A DNA stretch of 64,000 nt from Bostrychus sinensis (GCA_020698575.1 CM036253.1:33223719-33287718); one strand, 5' to 3'; positions 34,436 through 46,880 are shown, counted from the stretch's first letter. The notes: a model not told the origin generated them from the letters alone. Made by a program: numbers and translations.

Positions 34436-35052
34436 GTTAAATAAAATAAAAAGAAAAGCGATGTAACGAGCTCTGTGATTGGTCAGAGCTACTCAAGTTC
34501 TGATTGACCAGACAATTTGCTTGTCATCCTTAGCCGGCCCGGTCACAATAGTGGTTATGGACTAACTACTTCCACATTCGGCTAAACGGAATGATCCACT
34601 TCCGGTCACAGCTTGTAAGCGAGCAGCCGGACAAGGGCAGCTTCAAAAAACATATTTATGTCTTACACATCGCAAAATAAAATAAATAAATAAAATAAAA
34701 TAAATAAATAAATAAATAAATAAATATTTTTTTTTTTTAATCTTTATTTCATTTTATTTCTTATTTTTATTATATTATATACTGTCTATATATGTGTATG
34801 TGTCATTTGTTGGGCCATAAACAAAATTTTGTTTCGGGCCACCAAAAGCCTAGAGCCGGCCCTGCTTTTACTTGAGTAATTACATGGATGATTACTTTTT
34901 TACTTCTACTTGATTAATTTTATTTTGAAGAAACAATACTCTTACTTGAGCACAGTTTTTACCTACTCCACCCACCGGGTAACAGACCAGTATTAATGTT
35001 TTTTCTACTGCTACAACCAGAAAACTATATTGACTGACATGGAGTTTGTATG
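34436..35052. other. intergenic with (AAAT)n and repeat fragments
   Basis: (AAAT)n lies at 34,676-34,724. Near 34,812-34,866 'gggccataaacaaaattttgtttcgggcc' and 'agagccggccctg' look like the right end of a fish DNA transposon. At 34,862-34,985 'acttgagtaatt...cttctacttgattaatttta...gaaacaatactc...cctactccaccca' is a body-only relative of the composite retroposon at 33.3 kb. Confidence 0.5.
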
Positions 35053-35060
35053 CTTTATTT

Positions 35061-35328
35061 CAGTGGTTCCCAAAGTGGGGTCCAGGGCCCCCTGGGAAGC
35101 CATAAAGGTACTGCAGGGGGGCCCCAGGAGGCTGTCTGTATTAAAGACATAAAAGACATGGTGTTTGAAATATTACTTTAAAACAGGTTTTAGCCAGCAG
35201 TTAGTGTTTTTTGTAAACATTTTTTAAAGAAATATATGGAGATAGAGGGAAGTTCTATAGTTCGGGGACTGTAGGGGATTTTCAGAAATTTAAGGGCCCC
35301 CCGACAGTCTTGACTTTGAGAATGGCTG
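35061..35328. mobile_element. hAT-like miniature element with TSD
   Basis: A 268-bp element starts CAGTGGTTCCCAAAGTGGGG and ends 'gactttgagaatggctg', the diverged complement. The 8-bp direct repeat CTTTATTT flanks it perfectly at 35,053-35,060 and 35,329-35,336. The CAGTGGTTCCCAAA start and 8-bp duplication place it in the hAT superfamily. Non-coding. Confidence 0.9.
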
Positions 35329-35336
35329 CTTTATTT

Positions 35337-36104
35337 AATATCAAGACTACTATATTGGATTTTAAAGCTTCTGAGAGTTGGACAGTTTTTTAATAATCCA
35401 ACCAGCAGAACATGTGTATGCAGACTAAACACCTGGAGGAGAGGGCGTGGCCACCTGACTCACCAGATCAAAGGGATGACTTCACAGGTGTGTCAGAGGT
35501 CAGAGGTCAGGAGGCTCTGTTCCCACGGTGACAGGAGGAGGAAACACGTGCGACGCTCTCTGTGCTCTCTGTGATTGTCCTGCAGATGAAGAGGAAACAG
35601 CCCCCCCCGCAGGATAAACGCTCTCTGATTGTGCTCAGATGAAGTGGGCGTGGCCTTTGGTGACAGCTCCCGATTCGTCTTCTGACTATGATGTCATCAG
35701 GAGGGCACAGAAGGGGTCACGGAGGGGTCATGGTGAAGGCAGGGGTCACACAGAGGACAATAACTATTTTTTTCTTTTTTTTGGATGAATAGTTCAGAAT
35801 CAAAAGGCTGTTCCTTGCATTTCTTATTTGGTGTCAGTTTTTTGTTTTTGTTTTAATTTCATTTTTCACCTCCTAAAAAAGTCCTAATTTATATCAATAA
35901 TAATCTCTCTATTAGATTGTAGATGCTTATAGACTGTAGGTAGTAGCATTTCCCTAAGGCAGGGGGCAGTGTTAGCTACACTAAACTAAACGTGCCAAAG
36001 AGAAACTAATAGAGACAGAGTGGATTTTTCCATTTTAAAAGCAAATAACTTCAAGATGGCATAATATTCTGAAATGCTGCATATAAGTTAACATCACACT
36101 ACAC
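35337..36104. other. intergenic with GGTCA-rich segment
   Basis: From 35,485 to 35,760 GGTCA half-sites recur: AGGTCAGAGGTCAG (35,497-35,510), ggggtcacggaggggtcatgg, and ggggtcacacagaggaca. A poly-C lies at 35,601-35,607. No exon is seen. Confidence 0.4.
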
Positions 36105-36582
36105 CAGGGCTTGACATGAACACTCGCCAACTGGCCAAAGGCAGCTAGATTTCCATTTTGGCCAGTCACATATTCATTCTCACTAGCCACTTTGTCTGGC
36201 TGAATTGTTTTTTAAATTTGAACTATTTTAGACCTGCCTTTTAGCTGCTATGCATACAGTATACATCTCCATATTTTAAATCAGTGGAGAGACAAAATTA
36301 AGCCTGTTAGAGTTAAGCTAGTTTTATTTGAAAACATAAAAACAAACAAAAAAACAGCAAAAGCAAAAATATACAGTCTAAAAAATGTGTCTTTTTGATG
36401 ATGATAAATTACTGTTTTAAAAAATGACCTTTTCAGAGGTCAAGAATTGTTAAAACAATAGTTAATTGTCCTATATACTACACATGAATTAGTACTTTAG
36501 CATTTAACTATGGCTAGAGAAAAACCTTGAAAGAAATGTAGCCAAAATGGCCAGAGAGCAAAGCAGTGAATGTCAAGCCCTG
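36105..36582. mobile_element. hAT-like miniature element with TSD
   Basis: A 478-bp element starts CAGGGCTTGACATGAACACT and ends 'cagtgaatgtcaagccctg', the complement with few changes. The inner 'ggccaaaggcagctagatttccattttggcca' and 'gtagccaaaatggcca' are also complementary. The flanks CACTACAC and TACTACAC (36,097-36,104 and 36,583-36,590) match in 7 of 8 bases. Confidence 0.85.
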
Positions 36583-36586
36583 TACT

Positions 36587-36590
<4 letters not shown>

Positions 36591-36670
<80 letters not shown>
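36591..36670. repeat. (AC)n(AT)n microsatellite
   Basis: CA units, then about 34 AT units with one TC interruption, then (GT)n. Confidence 0.95.
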
Positions 36671-36678
<8 letters not shown>

Positions 36679-36795
36679 ATCTATGTATGTGATGTAATGA
36701 TTCTGTCTTATTTTTGGATAAAAGATGGACATCCAGAAGAGGCAGAAAAGGCCTTTTCTTAGACTACATTGAATAGGTCTGAAAATATTTAATGC

Positions 36796-37740
<945 letters not shown>

Positions 37741-37935
37741 TTACACAGGTGATCAAGGGTTTGATTCTTCAACATGGAACCAATAACTCCAACCAATGTT
37801 TTTGCTGATCCCAAGCCCAGACAAAAGGAGAAGCCAGTGCAGGAAGGACATCTGGTGAAAAAAAAAAAGCGTGTGCCAGAGCAGCTAAATGATCTACTAG
37901 TGACCCCTAAAAAAAAGAGCAGCAGAAAGATACTT
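37741..37935 (+). mobile_element. SINE-like retroposon
   Basis: 'gtgatcaagggtttgattctt' (B-box-like) is followed by 'cccaagcccagacaaaaggagaagcc', 'gtgcaggaaggacatctgg' and 'gtgacccctaaaaaa', the same body as the copy at 14.3 kb. The 85-codon frame across it is accidental. Confidence 0.65.
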
Positions 37936-38083
37936 TATACTTTTATACAGTTAACCTCTGTTCAGTTCATTATAAATGATGAAAAAATGCATTTCTCTTC
38001 CACTGTTTTTAACTGTGACAAAACTAAATAAAAATGTTGTTTGGTGATGGCAAAGTCCCCTGTTCTGCTGAATAGACTTTTCC

Positions 38084-38545
38084 TCTTTTTTTAACCATGT
38101 TATAATGTTGTTTCCTCCTCAAAAACAGACCTGGAGTAGTATTTTGTTTCATTCCCACATGTAAATGTGAGTAATCCTATATGCTGAGGCACTGCCCTTC
38201 TCAAAAGCTGAAAATGCTCGGTCTCACAGCTCGATGTAGACACGTGCAACCAGGGGCTCATTCTGATTATTTCAGCCTTAAACCGCTGTCACTATGAAGC
38301 AGTCAGCTCATTTATCTGTTAGCCTCATGTTGCTAATAGCTGTCCAAAATAGCCATTTTATGCTCTGTCCAGTCCCCACCGTTGCCAGCAGGGGGTGACA
38401 GACACCTAATCCAAGTGTTCTCTGCAATGTAACAGCTACCCAAAAGAAGATGTTTCCCACATAGGATTTTTATGTGCAAATACTAATGCAAAATATTCCA
38501 AAACTATTTCAAAAAGCCTGAAAAAACATCATATTTGTATTATCT
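38084..38545 (+). repeat. dispersed repeat family A, copy 3
   Basis: This is the longest copy with its left part: 'aaccatgttataatg', 'cctggagtagtattttgtttcattc', 'gccctt ctcaaaagctgaaaatgctc', 'aagcagtcagctcattt', 'ctgttagcctcatgttgctaa', 'gccattttatgctctgtcc', 'gttgccagcaggggg' and 'gacacctaatccaagtgttctctgcaa'. Identity with copy 4 at 49 kb extends over about 430 bases. Confidence 0.8.
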
Positions 38546-39330
38546 TTAGTACAGATATAATGATATCCAAATCTTATGATGCGATATACAATAGTTTTTG
38601 TGATATTGTGAAGAGGCTCAGGGTGTAAACATTTTCACGATAACAGAACTTAATCTCTAAATACTCTCTGACAGCCCTTAGTGCAGTAATTGTTGTCATA
38701 TTTCAAAAGATTAAGACCAAGTAAGTGTTTAAAAACAGTAATTTAACATTTAATAGCTGCACTGAAACAGAGGAAAAGATCATGGTGTATGTAGTTCACT
38801 CTGCTTTTTTTCCATTCCCCTTCAACAAAACAATGTATTTTAGCCCTGGGAGCTTACCATGTGATATTGTCAAAGTCCATGACAATATTGTGAGAGTTTT
38901 GATCACAATATTGTCAATATTGTCACATTTCTAATCTTTAAATGTTATGTATCTACAAGAAACACTTTTAAGGAGACATGTCACACAAACTGTACTTGAT
39001 AAAAATAATAATATAATGAAAATATATAATTTGACCTATCAATGAAATATCAACATTTGACACTGCTGGGTTCACACTTGGCTTAAGTCATTTTTAGTAA
39101 CGACACAGATGTGTGAAGATACAATTATTTTACCTTGAGATAGAGTTGATAAACACAGATGTCATAGCATCAAGGTATTTTCTAATTATAATAATAACCA
39201 GTCTGCAGGCAAATGAAAAACAACACCTGCTTATGCACAAATGATCAGATATACGAAAACTACTGTATTGTTGTACTGGTAGAAAATTGGAACATTTGGA
39301 ACACAAATTAAACATTTTGCTTGAAATATG
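38546..39330. other. intergenic, nothing recognised
   Basis: The segment 38,560-38,940 has repeated 'gatatt/caatatt' phrases (tgtgatattgtg, gacaatattgtg, cacaatattgtcaatattgtc) typical of decayed inverted repeats. No gene is seen. Confidence 0.4.
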
Positions 39331-39331
39331 T

Positions 39332-39620
39332 TATGAGCACTATATATTATTTTTATATTTTATGAAAATTGCCCACACATGTCCCAAGATATGATGTAAA
39401 CATGTTTACATGTTTTATGTTACTGATAACTATGGTACAGATGAGTTTCTAACTATTAAAAATACATAATGGTCAAGTTGTTTTTGTTTATATTTTTTGT
39501 TTTGGTTTTAAAACTGCATTACTGATTGTCCAATCAGAAAAGAGACTATTGTTTTGATTTAGACTGCAGTACAGTTTTTAAAACAGTACGAGCAGACGCT
39601 GCTTACAGTACCATTAAATA
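39332..39620 (+). repeat. dispersed repeat family E, copy 1
   Basis: Blocks 'cacatgtccc', 'actatggtacagatgagtttct', 'tttgttttggttttaaaactgcatt', 'gattgtccaatcagaaaagaga' and 'gatttagactgcagtac' match a second copy at 52.42-52.65 kb in the same order and orientation. Unknown class, non-coding. Confidence 0.7.
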
Positions 39621-39633
39621 TATCCCATAAATA

Positions 39634-39994
39634 GAGCTGGGTACCGTTCGGATTTTTTTGTTACCTGTTCTTAAATGATACCTGGTTTTTGATACCAGTA
39701 CCTGAGCGATACTTTTTCTGATACCTACAGTGAGCAAATTCATCTTCTACAATCATAAAACACAATAATATTGAATAAAAGACACATTTTTGGAACAAAA
39801 GTCTTAGCTGTAAGTAAAACCAGTAGTTCGTATGATTTATTTTGTGTTTTATTTGATTCATTCCTGCAAAGGAACATTAAAGGTCAGACTAGGTATTGAA
39901 ACTTGGTATTGAATAGAAAATATTATTTCAATACCGGTAGTATTGTAACTTTACTTTCAGTACCACAGAGATATTGTTTAACAGTACCCAGTGC
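39634..39994. mobile_element. possible hAT-like miniature element
   Basis: Begins GAGCTGGGTACCGTTCGGAT and ends 'taacagtacccagtgc', the complement of a GC-CTGGGTACTGTTA end. Target duplication is weak (5 of 8 bases), so the class is tentative. Confidence 0.5.
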
Positions 39995-40516
39995 TTTTAA
40001 TAAGTATTAGGCTATTATAAATTCCTGTACCTAATTGTTGGTCCATAAAATTACAAAAAATAATTTTATTCTGTACTCATTCAAGAGGACTTCATGGTTA
40101 CAGGAAGTAAGATATATGTCTCCATCAGTAGTATGGTATCTGGAGCCGATAAGGTCAGAGGTCGCTTGGCGCTGATCTCAGATGAGTCCAGATGATGGTG
40201 GACAGAGCAGATATTGAGTTTGTGACACTGGCTCTAATATACATTCTACTTGTTTTGTTCTCATTCTCTTCTCTCCTGAGGTATGAGGCTGATTGGTCCA
40301 GCTCCTCTGGGAAACCAGGAAGATTGCCAGGTCACGGTGAGGTCACGGCAAGCCCGGGGTCAGAGTCGGGTCATGGAAGAGTTCACACAGAGGTCTCAGC
40401 CAATCACAGGCAGACACGGGTGCTCAATTTAAAAAGATCCAATAGATAGAGGTTTTTCAATTTAGCGTAAAATATACTGGGATTCCAAAAGTCAATTTCA
40501 CTTTGTGTGTGTGGTA
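39995..40516. other. intergenic with GGTCA-rich segment
   Basis: From 40,155 to 40,410: 'aaggtcagaggtcgc', 'aggtcacggtgaggtcacgg', 'ggggtcagagtcgggtcatgg' and 'gttcacacagaggtc'. This is related in pattern to the segments at 28.5, 35.7 and 54.8 kb. No exon is supported. Confidence 0.4.
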
Positions 40517-42457
40517 GGACATGTACACAGTAGAAGTAAAGTAGAATTAAAGCAGCAGGATGTGTACGTGGTTGGACATGTATGCAGTAGGAAGTGCACA
40601 GGGTAGGATGTGTAGCAGTAGGACATGTACACAGTAGGACGTGTAGCAGAAGGACATGTACACAGTAGGACGTGTAGCAGTAGGACATGTACACAGTAGG
40701 ACGTGTGGCAGTAGGACATGTACACAGTAGGACGTGTAGCAGTAGGACATGTACACAGTAGGATGTGTAGCAGTAGGACATGTACACAGTAGGATGTGTA
40801 GCAGAAGGACATGTACACAGTAGGATGTGTAGCAGTAGGACATGTACACAGTAGGACGTGTAGCAGTAGGACATGTACACAGTAGGACGTGTAGCAGAAG
40901 GACATGTACACAGTAGGACGTGTAGCAGAAGGACATGTACACAGTAGGACGTGTAGCAGTAGGACATGTACACAGTAGGACGTGTAGCAGAAGGACATGT
41001 ACACAGTAGGACGTGTAGCAGTAGGACATGTACACAGTAGGATGTGTAGCAGTAGGACATGTACACAGTAGGACGTGTAGCAGGACGTGTAGCAGTAGGA
41101 CATGTACACAGTAGGACGTGTAGCAGTAGGACATGTACACAGTAGGACGTGTAGCAGAAGGACATGTACACAGTAGGACGTGTAGCAGAAGGACATGTAC
41201 ACAGTAGGACGTGTAGCAGTAGGACATGTACACAGTAGGATGTGTAGCAGTAGGACATGTACACAGTAGGACGTGTAGCAGAAGGACATGTACACAGTAG
41301 GACGTGTAGCAGTAGGACATGTACACAGTAGGACGTGTAGCAGTAGGACATGTACACAGTAGGACGTGTAGCAGTAGGACATGTACACAGTAGGATGTGT
41401 AGCAGAAGGACATGTACACAGTAGGACGTGTAGCAGTAGGACATGTACACAGTAGGACGTGTAGCAGTAGGACATGTACACAGTAGGACGTGTAGCGGTA
41501 GGACATGTACACAGTAGGACGTGTAGCGGTAGGACATGTACACAGTAGGACGTGTAGCGGTAGGACATGTACACAGTAGGACGTGTAGCGGTAGGACATG
41601 TACACAGTAGGACGTGTAGCGGTAGGACATGTACACAGTAGGATGTGTAGCGGTAGGACATGTACACAGTAGGATGTGTAGCAGAAGGACATGTACACAG
41701 TAGGATGTGTAGCGGTAGGACATGTACACAGTAGGACGTGTAGCAGTAGGACATGTACACAGTAGGACGTGTAGCAGTAGGACATGTACACAGTAGGACG
41801 TGTAGCAGTAGGACATGTACACAGTAGGACGTGTAGCAGAAGGACATGTACACAGTAGGATGTGTAGCAGTAGGACATGTACACAGTAGGACGTGTAGCA
41901 GTAGGACATGTACACAGTAGGACGTGTAGCAGAAGGACATGTACACAGTAGGACGTGTAGCAGTAGGACATGTACACAGTAGGACGTGTAGCAGAAGGAC
42001 ATGTACACAGTAGGACGTGTAGCAGTAGGACATGTACACAGTAGGATGTGTAGCAGAAGGACGTGTACACAGTAGGACGTGTAGCAGTAGAACATGTACA
42101 CAGTAGGATGTGTAGCAGAAGGACATGTACACAGTAGGATGTGTAGCAGAAGGACATGTACACAGTAGGACGTGTAGCAGTAGGACATGTACACAGTAGG
42201 ACGTGTAGCAGTAGAACATGTACACAGTAGGACGTGTAGCAGTAGGACATGTACACAGTAGGACGTGTAGCAGTAGGACATGTACACAGTAGGATGTGTA
42301 GCAGAAGGACATGTACACAGTAGGACGTGTAGCAGTAGGACATGTACACAGTAGGATGTGTAGCAGAAGGACATGTACACAGTAGGATGTGTAGCAGAAG
42401 GACATGTACACAGTAGGACGTGTAGCAGTAGAACATGTACACAGTAGGATGTGAAGC
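40517..42457 (-). repeat. 31-bp minisatellite, about 61 copies
   Basis: Unit on the plus strand: GTAGGACATGTACACA followed by GTAGGACGTGTAGCA (16 + 15 bases, themselves similar). The array is nearly indel-free for 1.8 kb, except one 15-bp partial duplication near 41,078-41,092. Variation is almost confined to three positions: cagTagg/cagAagg, acG/acA before tgt, and a block of 'gcggta' units at 41,490-41,720. Units at 40,517-40,620 are degenerate. Because 31 is not a multiple of 3 and the minus-strand unit lacks stops in any frame, all three minus frames stay open for more than 630 codons. They encode a 31-residue repeat rich in Cys, Thr, His and Leu (for example MSYCYTSYCVHVLLLHVL). I regard this as a by-product of the repeat, not a gene. 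Confidence 0.97.
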
Positions 42458-42564
42458 AAAAGCTACAACCTGGAATTTAAATCATTGAGAGGTTCATGTC
42501 AGTCACTTTACATCACATGACAACTATGAAAATGTTGAACGAAAAATGAAAAAAAAAAAAAATA

Positions 42565-42621
<57 letters not shown>

Positions 42622-43400
42622 AGCAAATTAGGAAGATGACAGAAAAAGAGAAAATTTGAGCATACAATAGTACGCTCCAGTTGTCCCTTACTCTCCATGG
42701 CTCAATGCACTGGACACATGCGTAGTATTTTAGTCTCTACAAAGAAAGAGACCCTGTGCTAAAGTTAGCTATGTTTGATGAGCAAAACGCCGGTGTCAGG
42801 GGGAGGTCATGTCCACAGAGCTCAGGCGGAGGCGGGCTGAGTAAACGGCAGCTGCATTCACCTGCCACTCACTCATATTCATACACATATATTCATAAAC
42901 ATATGCACATATACTCAGTGTTCACGCTCCAGTTAGAGAGAGACACTCCCCATTCCTGCTCCATTACTCACAACACGTCCGCTGGGCTGGGAAAAATACT
43001 CAGTACTACCAGTGCCATGAATACAATACACATATGTGTGGAAATATGTGGCAGCCTGGGTGACTGACTGTATCTTGTATGAAAATATTTAAAATGAATA
43101 TAATTTCTGCAACAATCAAAGACTGAAAAAAATATTAAGACCTTGATTTCCACTGTTATTATGTTAAACAATATAAAGTTTTTACACCAGATGCCCTTCC
43201 TGAACAACTGTTGCTTGTTGTTATTCTATAACAACTCATACTGTACTGTACCGTACTACTTGTATGTTGTAAAATTAAGTCATTTCCTATTTATTAGATT
43301 TAAATTTCAGTGTATATGTACAAAAATAAAACAAGATGTCCATTTCCATGACTGGTATATTTCTATTAATTTAAAATAATTTAAATTATCAGGCATGTTT
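42458..43400. other. intergenic with (TA)n
   Basis: Poly-A at 42,549-42,562 precedes (TA)n at 42,567-42,617. No gene is recognised. 'caccagatgcccttcctgaacaac' at 43,187 resembles the conserved part of a fish SINE tail. Confidence 0.5.
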
Positions 43401-43402
43401 TG

Positions 43403-43403
43403 A

Positions 43404-43491
<88 letters not shown>
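43403..43491. repeat. (ACT)n(AAT)n microsatellite
   Basis: About 18 ACT units followed by 10 AAT units. Confidence 0.97.
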
Positions 43492-43493
<2 letters not shown>

Positions 43494-44814
43494 TGTGTAT
43501 GTAAAGCACCATTTCTGCTTCTTAGAACAGGTGTTGCACTGTTGTTTGATTATATTTTGCCCTAAACTTGGTTCTAATTGTGTGTTGCAGTTCCGGTTGC
43601 AGACCTGTTGGTGGCAGTGCAGCGTGCCGGTCCCCTGTGTGACCTCAAAAGATGGTCGTAAGTCTTCTTCTGCCGCTGGTGGGTTTTTGGAGGAATCCAT
43701 CTCATTTCTGTGTCTCTGGAGTGAGAGAGAGCAGAGCCACGTGAATTTATAGTCAAATTCATATCCAGGCAGTGCACAGGGCCAGCCACCAGGGGCGCTG
43801 TGGTCCTTCTGATGCCTCACGTGTGCAGAGGAGAGGCATTTTTCTGCTGATAAAAGGTTTATGAATCATCTGAAAGACTATAGTTTTATAGCTGCAGACT
43901 CAGATAAAAAATGAAACCACTTTTTATACTTCATTTTAATAAGTTGAAAATATTACATTTTCTTTTATAGTTTATAATGCTTGTGGTAAACATCTATTTT
44001 GTTATTATGCAGTTACACCTAATCCTTGAATAAAATTAGTATACATTATTAAATTAATTAATATAACATAAATAAGTGGCTACCTTGTAAAACAAAACAT
44101 TTATTACAGCTTTAAATAAAAATACATAAAATAGTAGTGTGCATAATTAAGTAATTTTCATGAAAAATGGTTTCTAATGGAATTTTTTTTTATTAAAATT
44201 CTAAAACCTTTTAATAAAACATTGGGCATATATTTTTTTTACAATCATTTAAAATAATTAAGTTCATTATTTTTTCTTATACGTTCACTACATGAGCTAC
44301 ATTAGCATGAGCTCGATCGAGGACACCAATCACAAAAAATAAATAAATCTATAAATAAATACATAAAAATGAAGATAATAACATATAAACTTATTACATT
44401 TACCTAATTTAATAAATATTTCATGTTTGCATCATACATTACAATAATTAAAAAAAAAAATAATAATAATGAATTTACTGCAAAGAAAAAATGTCATTTG
44501 AATAATACTAATTCAAAACAAACTGATAAACCTAAAAATATGTGACAAAATATAATATTCTAATAATATTCTTTAGCAGTCTAATCTTTTATCAGTGAAT
44601 GAGCAAGTGAGCTTGTCTTTCATAAGTATCAATTGTTCATTCATATCAAAAGCCTTCAAACACTTTTCATTCAGAAAATAAATGATGAAATAATTCCAAG
44701 TACCCCTAGGCGTTCCATACCCCTGGTTGGAAAACACTTGAAAAGTTAAACGGAAAGTTTTCAGAAGTGGTAGAAGTAGTATGCAGCGGTGTGTAAATCT
44801 GCAGGACTAACTAC
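43492..44814. other. intergenic; CTCF-like motif at 43,786
   Basis: CCACCAGGGGCGCTG at 43,786-43,800 resembles the CTCF core. From 43,900 to 44,700 the DNA is very AT-rich with no recognisable content. Confidence 0.4.
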
Positions 44815-45212
44815 AAACCAAGCATTTCACCCGGGGGCGGGGCTTAATGTCACACTGGGTTGGTGACTGTTGAAGTCAACTTATCTTGAATAAACAGATA
44901 ATAAACAATCAAAATAAAGTGTATGTGGTAAAAGTTTGAGGGATAAGGCTAAGGTTAGTTTATTACTGTGTTCTTACCACAGAATAAGAGGAAAAATTGT
45001 GACAATCAATATTTTACTGCCACTTACATGTACTGAAAACATAAAATAAACTAACCCTAACCCTTTCCCTAACCCTAACCTTAACCATTTTGACAAATAA
45101 AATCTTTATTTATCGTCAAAATTAGCACAAGTGCTACATGAGTTGCAGACGTGCACCAGGGTTTCCACGGCGATGTCCTGCTAAACCACGTCCACCCGGG
45201 CGAAATGCCTGG
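44815..45212. mobile_element. inverted-ended element enclosing telomere-like motifs
   Basis: The left end 'accaagcatttcacccggggg' pairs with the right end, whose complement reads 'accaggcatttcgcccgggtgg'. In the middle, 45,051-45,086 holds CTAACCCTAACCC-type motifs, that is, interrupted vertebrate telomere hexamers (CCCTAA). I see no clear target duplication and no coding frame. Confidence 0.55.
45051..45086 (-). repeat. short interstitial telomere-like motif
   Basis: CTAACCCTAACCCTTTCCCT then AACCCTAACCTTAACC: about four CCCTAA hexamers with two imperfect ones. Confidence 0.6.
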
Positions 45213-45970
45213 TTCTAGTGTCTCTCGTAAATCCCACATGATTTGACGGTCACATGATCTGTCATCACACTCAGGTTATAATCCACTCTGCCTCTCTCTG
45301 TGCTGCATTCTGATTGGCTGATGTCTCTGTTTGTCTATCCCTGGTTACAGTGCTTCCAGGGAAGCCACATTTCACAGCTGCTCGCTAACACTGGGACATG
45401 CTAACGCTAACACACGGACACTTCTGCTCACAGATAGACAGCCAGGTTGTTCTCAGTTGTGCTCTTTTTTTCTTTTTTTTTTTGCCTGTCAGAAAAATGA
45501 AAGCAATCCATTTGGACTGCTTCAAAAGTCTCCCCCCAAATAACGGTTTAGCTTTAACAATGTGATCACCTGACACAACAGACAAACTCTCCTCAAAAGA
45601 TGCATTAGATGGTTACAAAGTCAAAATTAATAAACAGCTGAATGTGTTCTTTATAACTTCTTTAACAAGCTACATTTATGTTGTGTGTGGAGCAATTGGA
45701 AGACAAGCAGTGGCCTTTCCAGCAGCAGAGTTAAGGTTTAGGGAAGTGAAATGCTCTTTTTCATTACCGCCACACCATAGAATCCATAGAAAGTTGTTTC
45801 CCATTGCTGGATTTTGGATCAACCTATGACAGCTGTTTATCTGCAGCAGGTCATAATCAACCTTTTTCACACTTCTGCATTTTCAACAGCAGTCATGTCG
45901 CAATACTTTCGTTCCTGGTTGTGAGTGGCATAAAACAGCCAAGACAAAAAAAAAATAAAAATAAAAAAAA
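45213..45970. other. intergenic, nothing recognised
   Basis: A poly-T tract lies at 45,465-45,483 and an A-rich tract at 45,946-45,970. No gene-like frame is convincing. Confidence 0.45.
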
Positions 45971-45973
45971 ATA

Positions 45974-46860
45974 GTGGGGCAAAAAAGTATTTAGTCAGCC
46001 ACCAATTGTGCAAGTTCTCCCACTTAAAAAGATGAGAGAGGCCTGTAATTTTCATCATAGGTATACCTCAACTATGAGAGACAAAATGAGAAAAAAAATC
46101 CAGAAAATCACATTGTCTGATTTTTAAAGAATTTATTTGCAAATTATGGTGGAAAATAAGTATTTGGTCAATAACAAAAGTTTATCTCAATACTTTGTTA
46201 TATACCCTTTGTTGGCAATGACAGAGGTCAAACGTTTTCTGTAAGTCTTCACAAGGTTTTCACAAACTGTTGCTGGTATTTTGGCCCATTCCTCCATGCA
46301 GATCTCCTCTAGAGCAGTGATGTTTTGGGGCTGTCGCTGGGCAACACGGACTTTCAACTCCCTCCAAAGATTTTCTATGGGGTTGAGATCTGGAGACTGG
46401 CTAGGCCACTCCAGGACCTTGAAATGCTTCTTACGAAACCACTCCTTCGTTACCCGGGCAGTGTGTTTGGGACCATTGTCATGCTGAAAGACACAGCCAC
46501 GTTTCATCTTCAGTGCCCTTGCTGATGGAAGGAGGTTTTCACTCAAAATCTGACGATACAGGCCCCATTCATTCTTTCCTTTACACAGATCAGTCGTCCT
46601 GGTCCCTTTGCTGAAAAACAGCCCCAAAGCATGATGTTCCCACCCCCATGCTTTACAGTAGGTATGGTGTTCTTTGGATGCAACTCAGCATTCTTTCTCC
46701 TCCAAACACGACGAGTAGAGTTTTTACCAAAATGTTCTATTTTGGTTTCATCTGACCATATGACATTTTCCCAATCCTCTTCTGGATCATCCAAATGCTC
46801 TCTAGCAAAGTTCAGACGGGCCTGCACATGTACTGGCTTTAGCAGGGGGACACGTCTGTA
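45974..46860 (-). mobile_element. Tc1-like element 3, 5'-truncated
   Basis: The right terminal repeat (minus-strand 3' end) is present as 'gtggggcaaaaaagtattta' plus 'gtcagccaccaattgtg' next to TA, with two bases of the usual TACAGTGGGG end missing. The other terminal repeat and the N-terminal third of the transposase are absent. The sequence runs directly into a (TA)n tract at 46,881-46,951. Confidence 0.85.
46187..46827 (-). pseudogene. Tc1-like transposase, catalytic part, frameshifted
   Basis: Two overlapping minus-strand frames cover the DDE domain. 46,543-46,827 has ENVIWSDETKIEHFGKNSTR (first catalytic D) and GGGNIMLWGCFSAKGPGRL. 46,187-46,627 continues with CVFQHDNGPKHTARVTKEWF (second D) and WPSQSPDLNPIENLW (third acidic residue), ending ANKGYITKY. 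A frameshift lies between about 46,545 and 46,620. The DNA-binding N-terminus is missing. All three catalytic residues remain, so this is the youngest-looking transposase here, but it cannot be active. Confidence 0.9.
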
Positions 46861-46878
46861 TATATACGTCTATACACA

Positions 46879-46880
<2 letters not shown>

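Noticed and set aside
40404..42459. Three overlapping minus-strand open frames of 631-658 codons as protein genes
   Set aside because: They are translations of one 31-bp tandem repeat in three phases, with no unique coding sequence attached, so a gene is not supported. The property itself is reported as a finding.
43389..43820. 143-codon minus-strand frame
   Set aside because: Its C-terminal half is the (ACT)n/(AAT)n microsatellite, and the rest shows no domain or splice signals.
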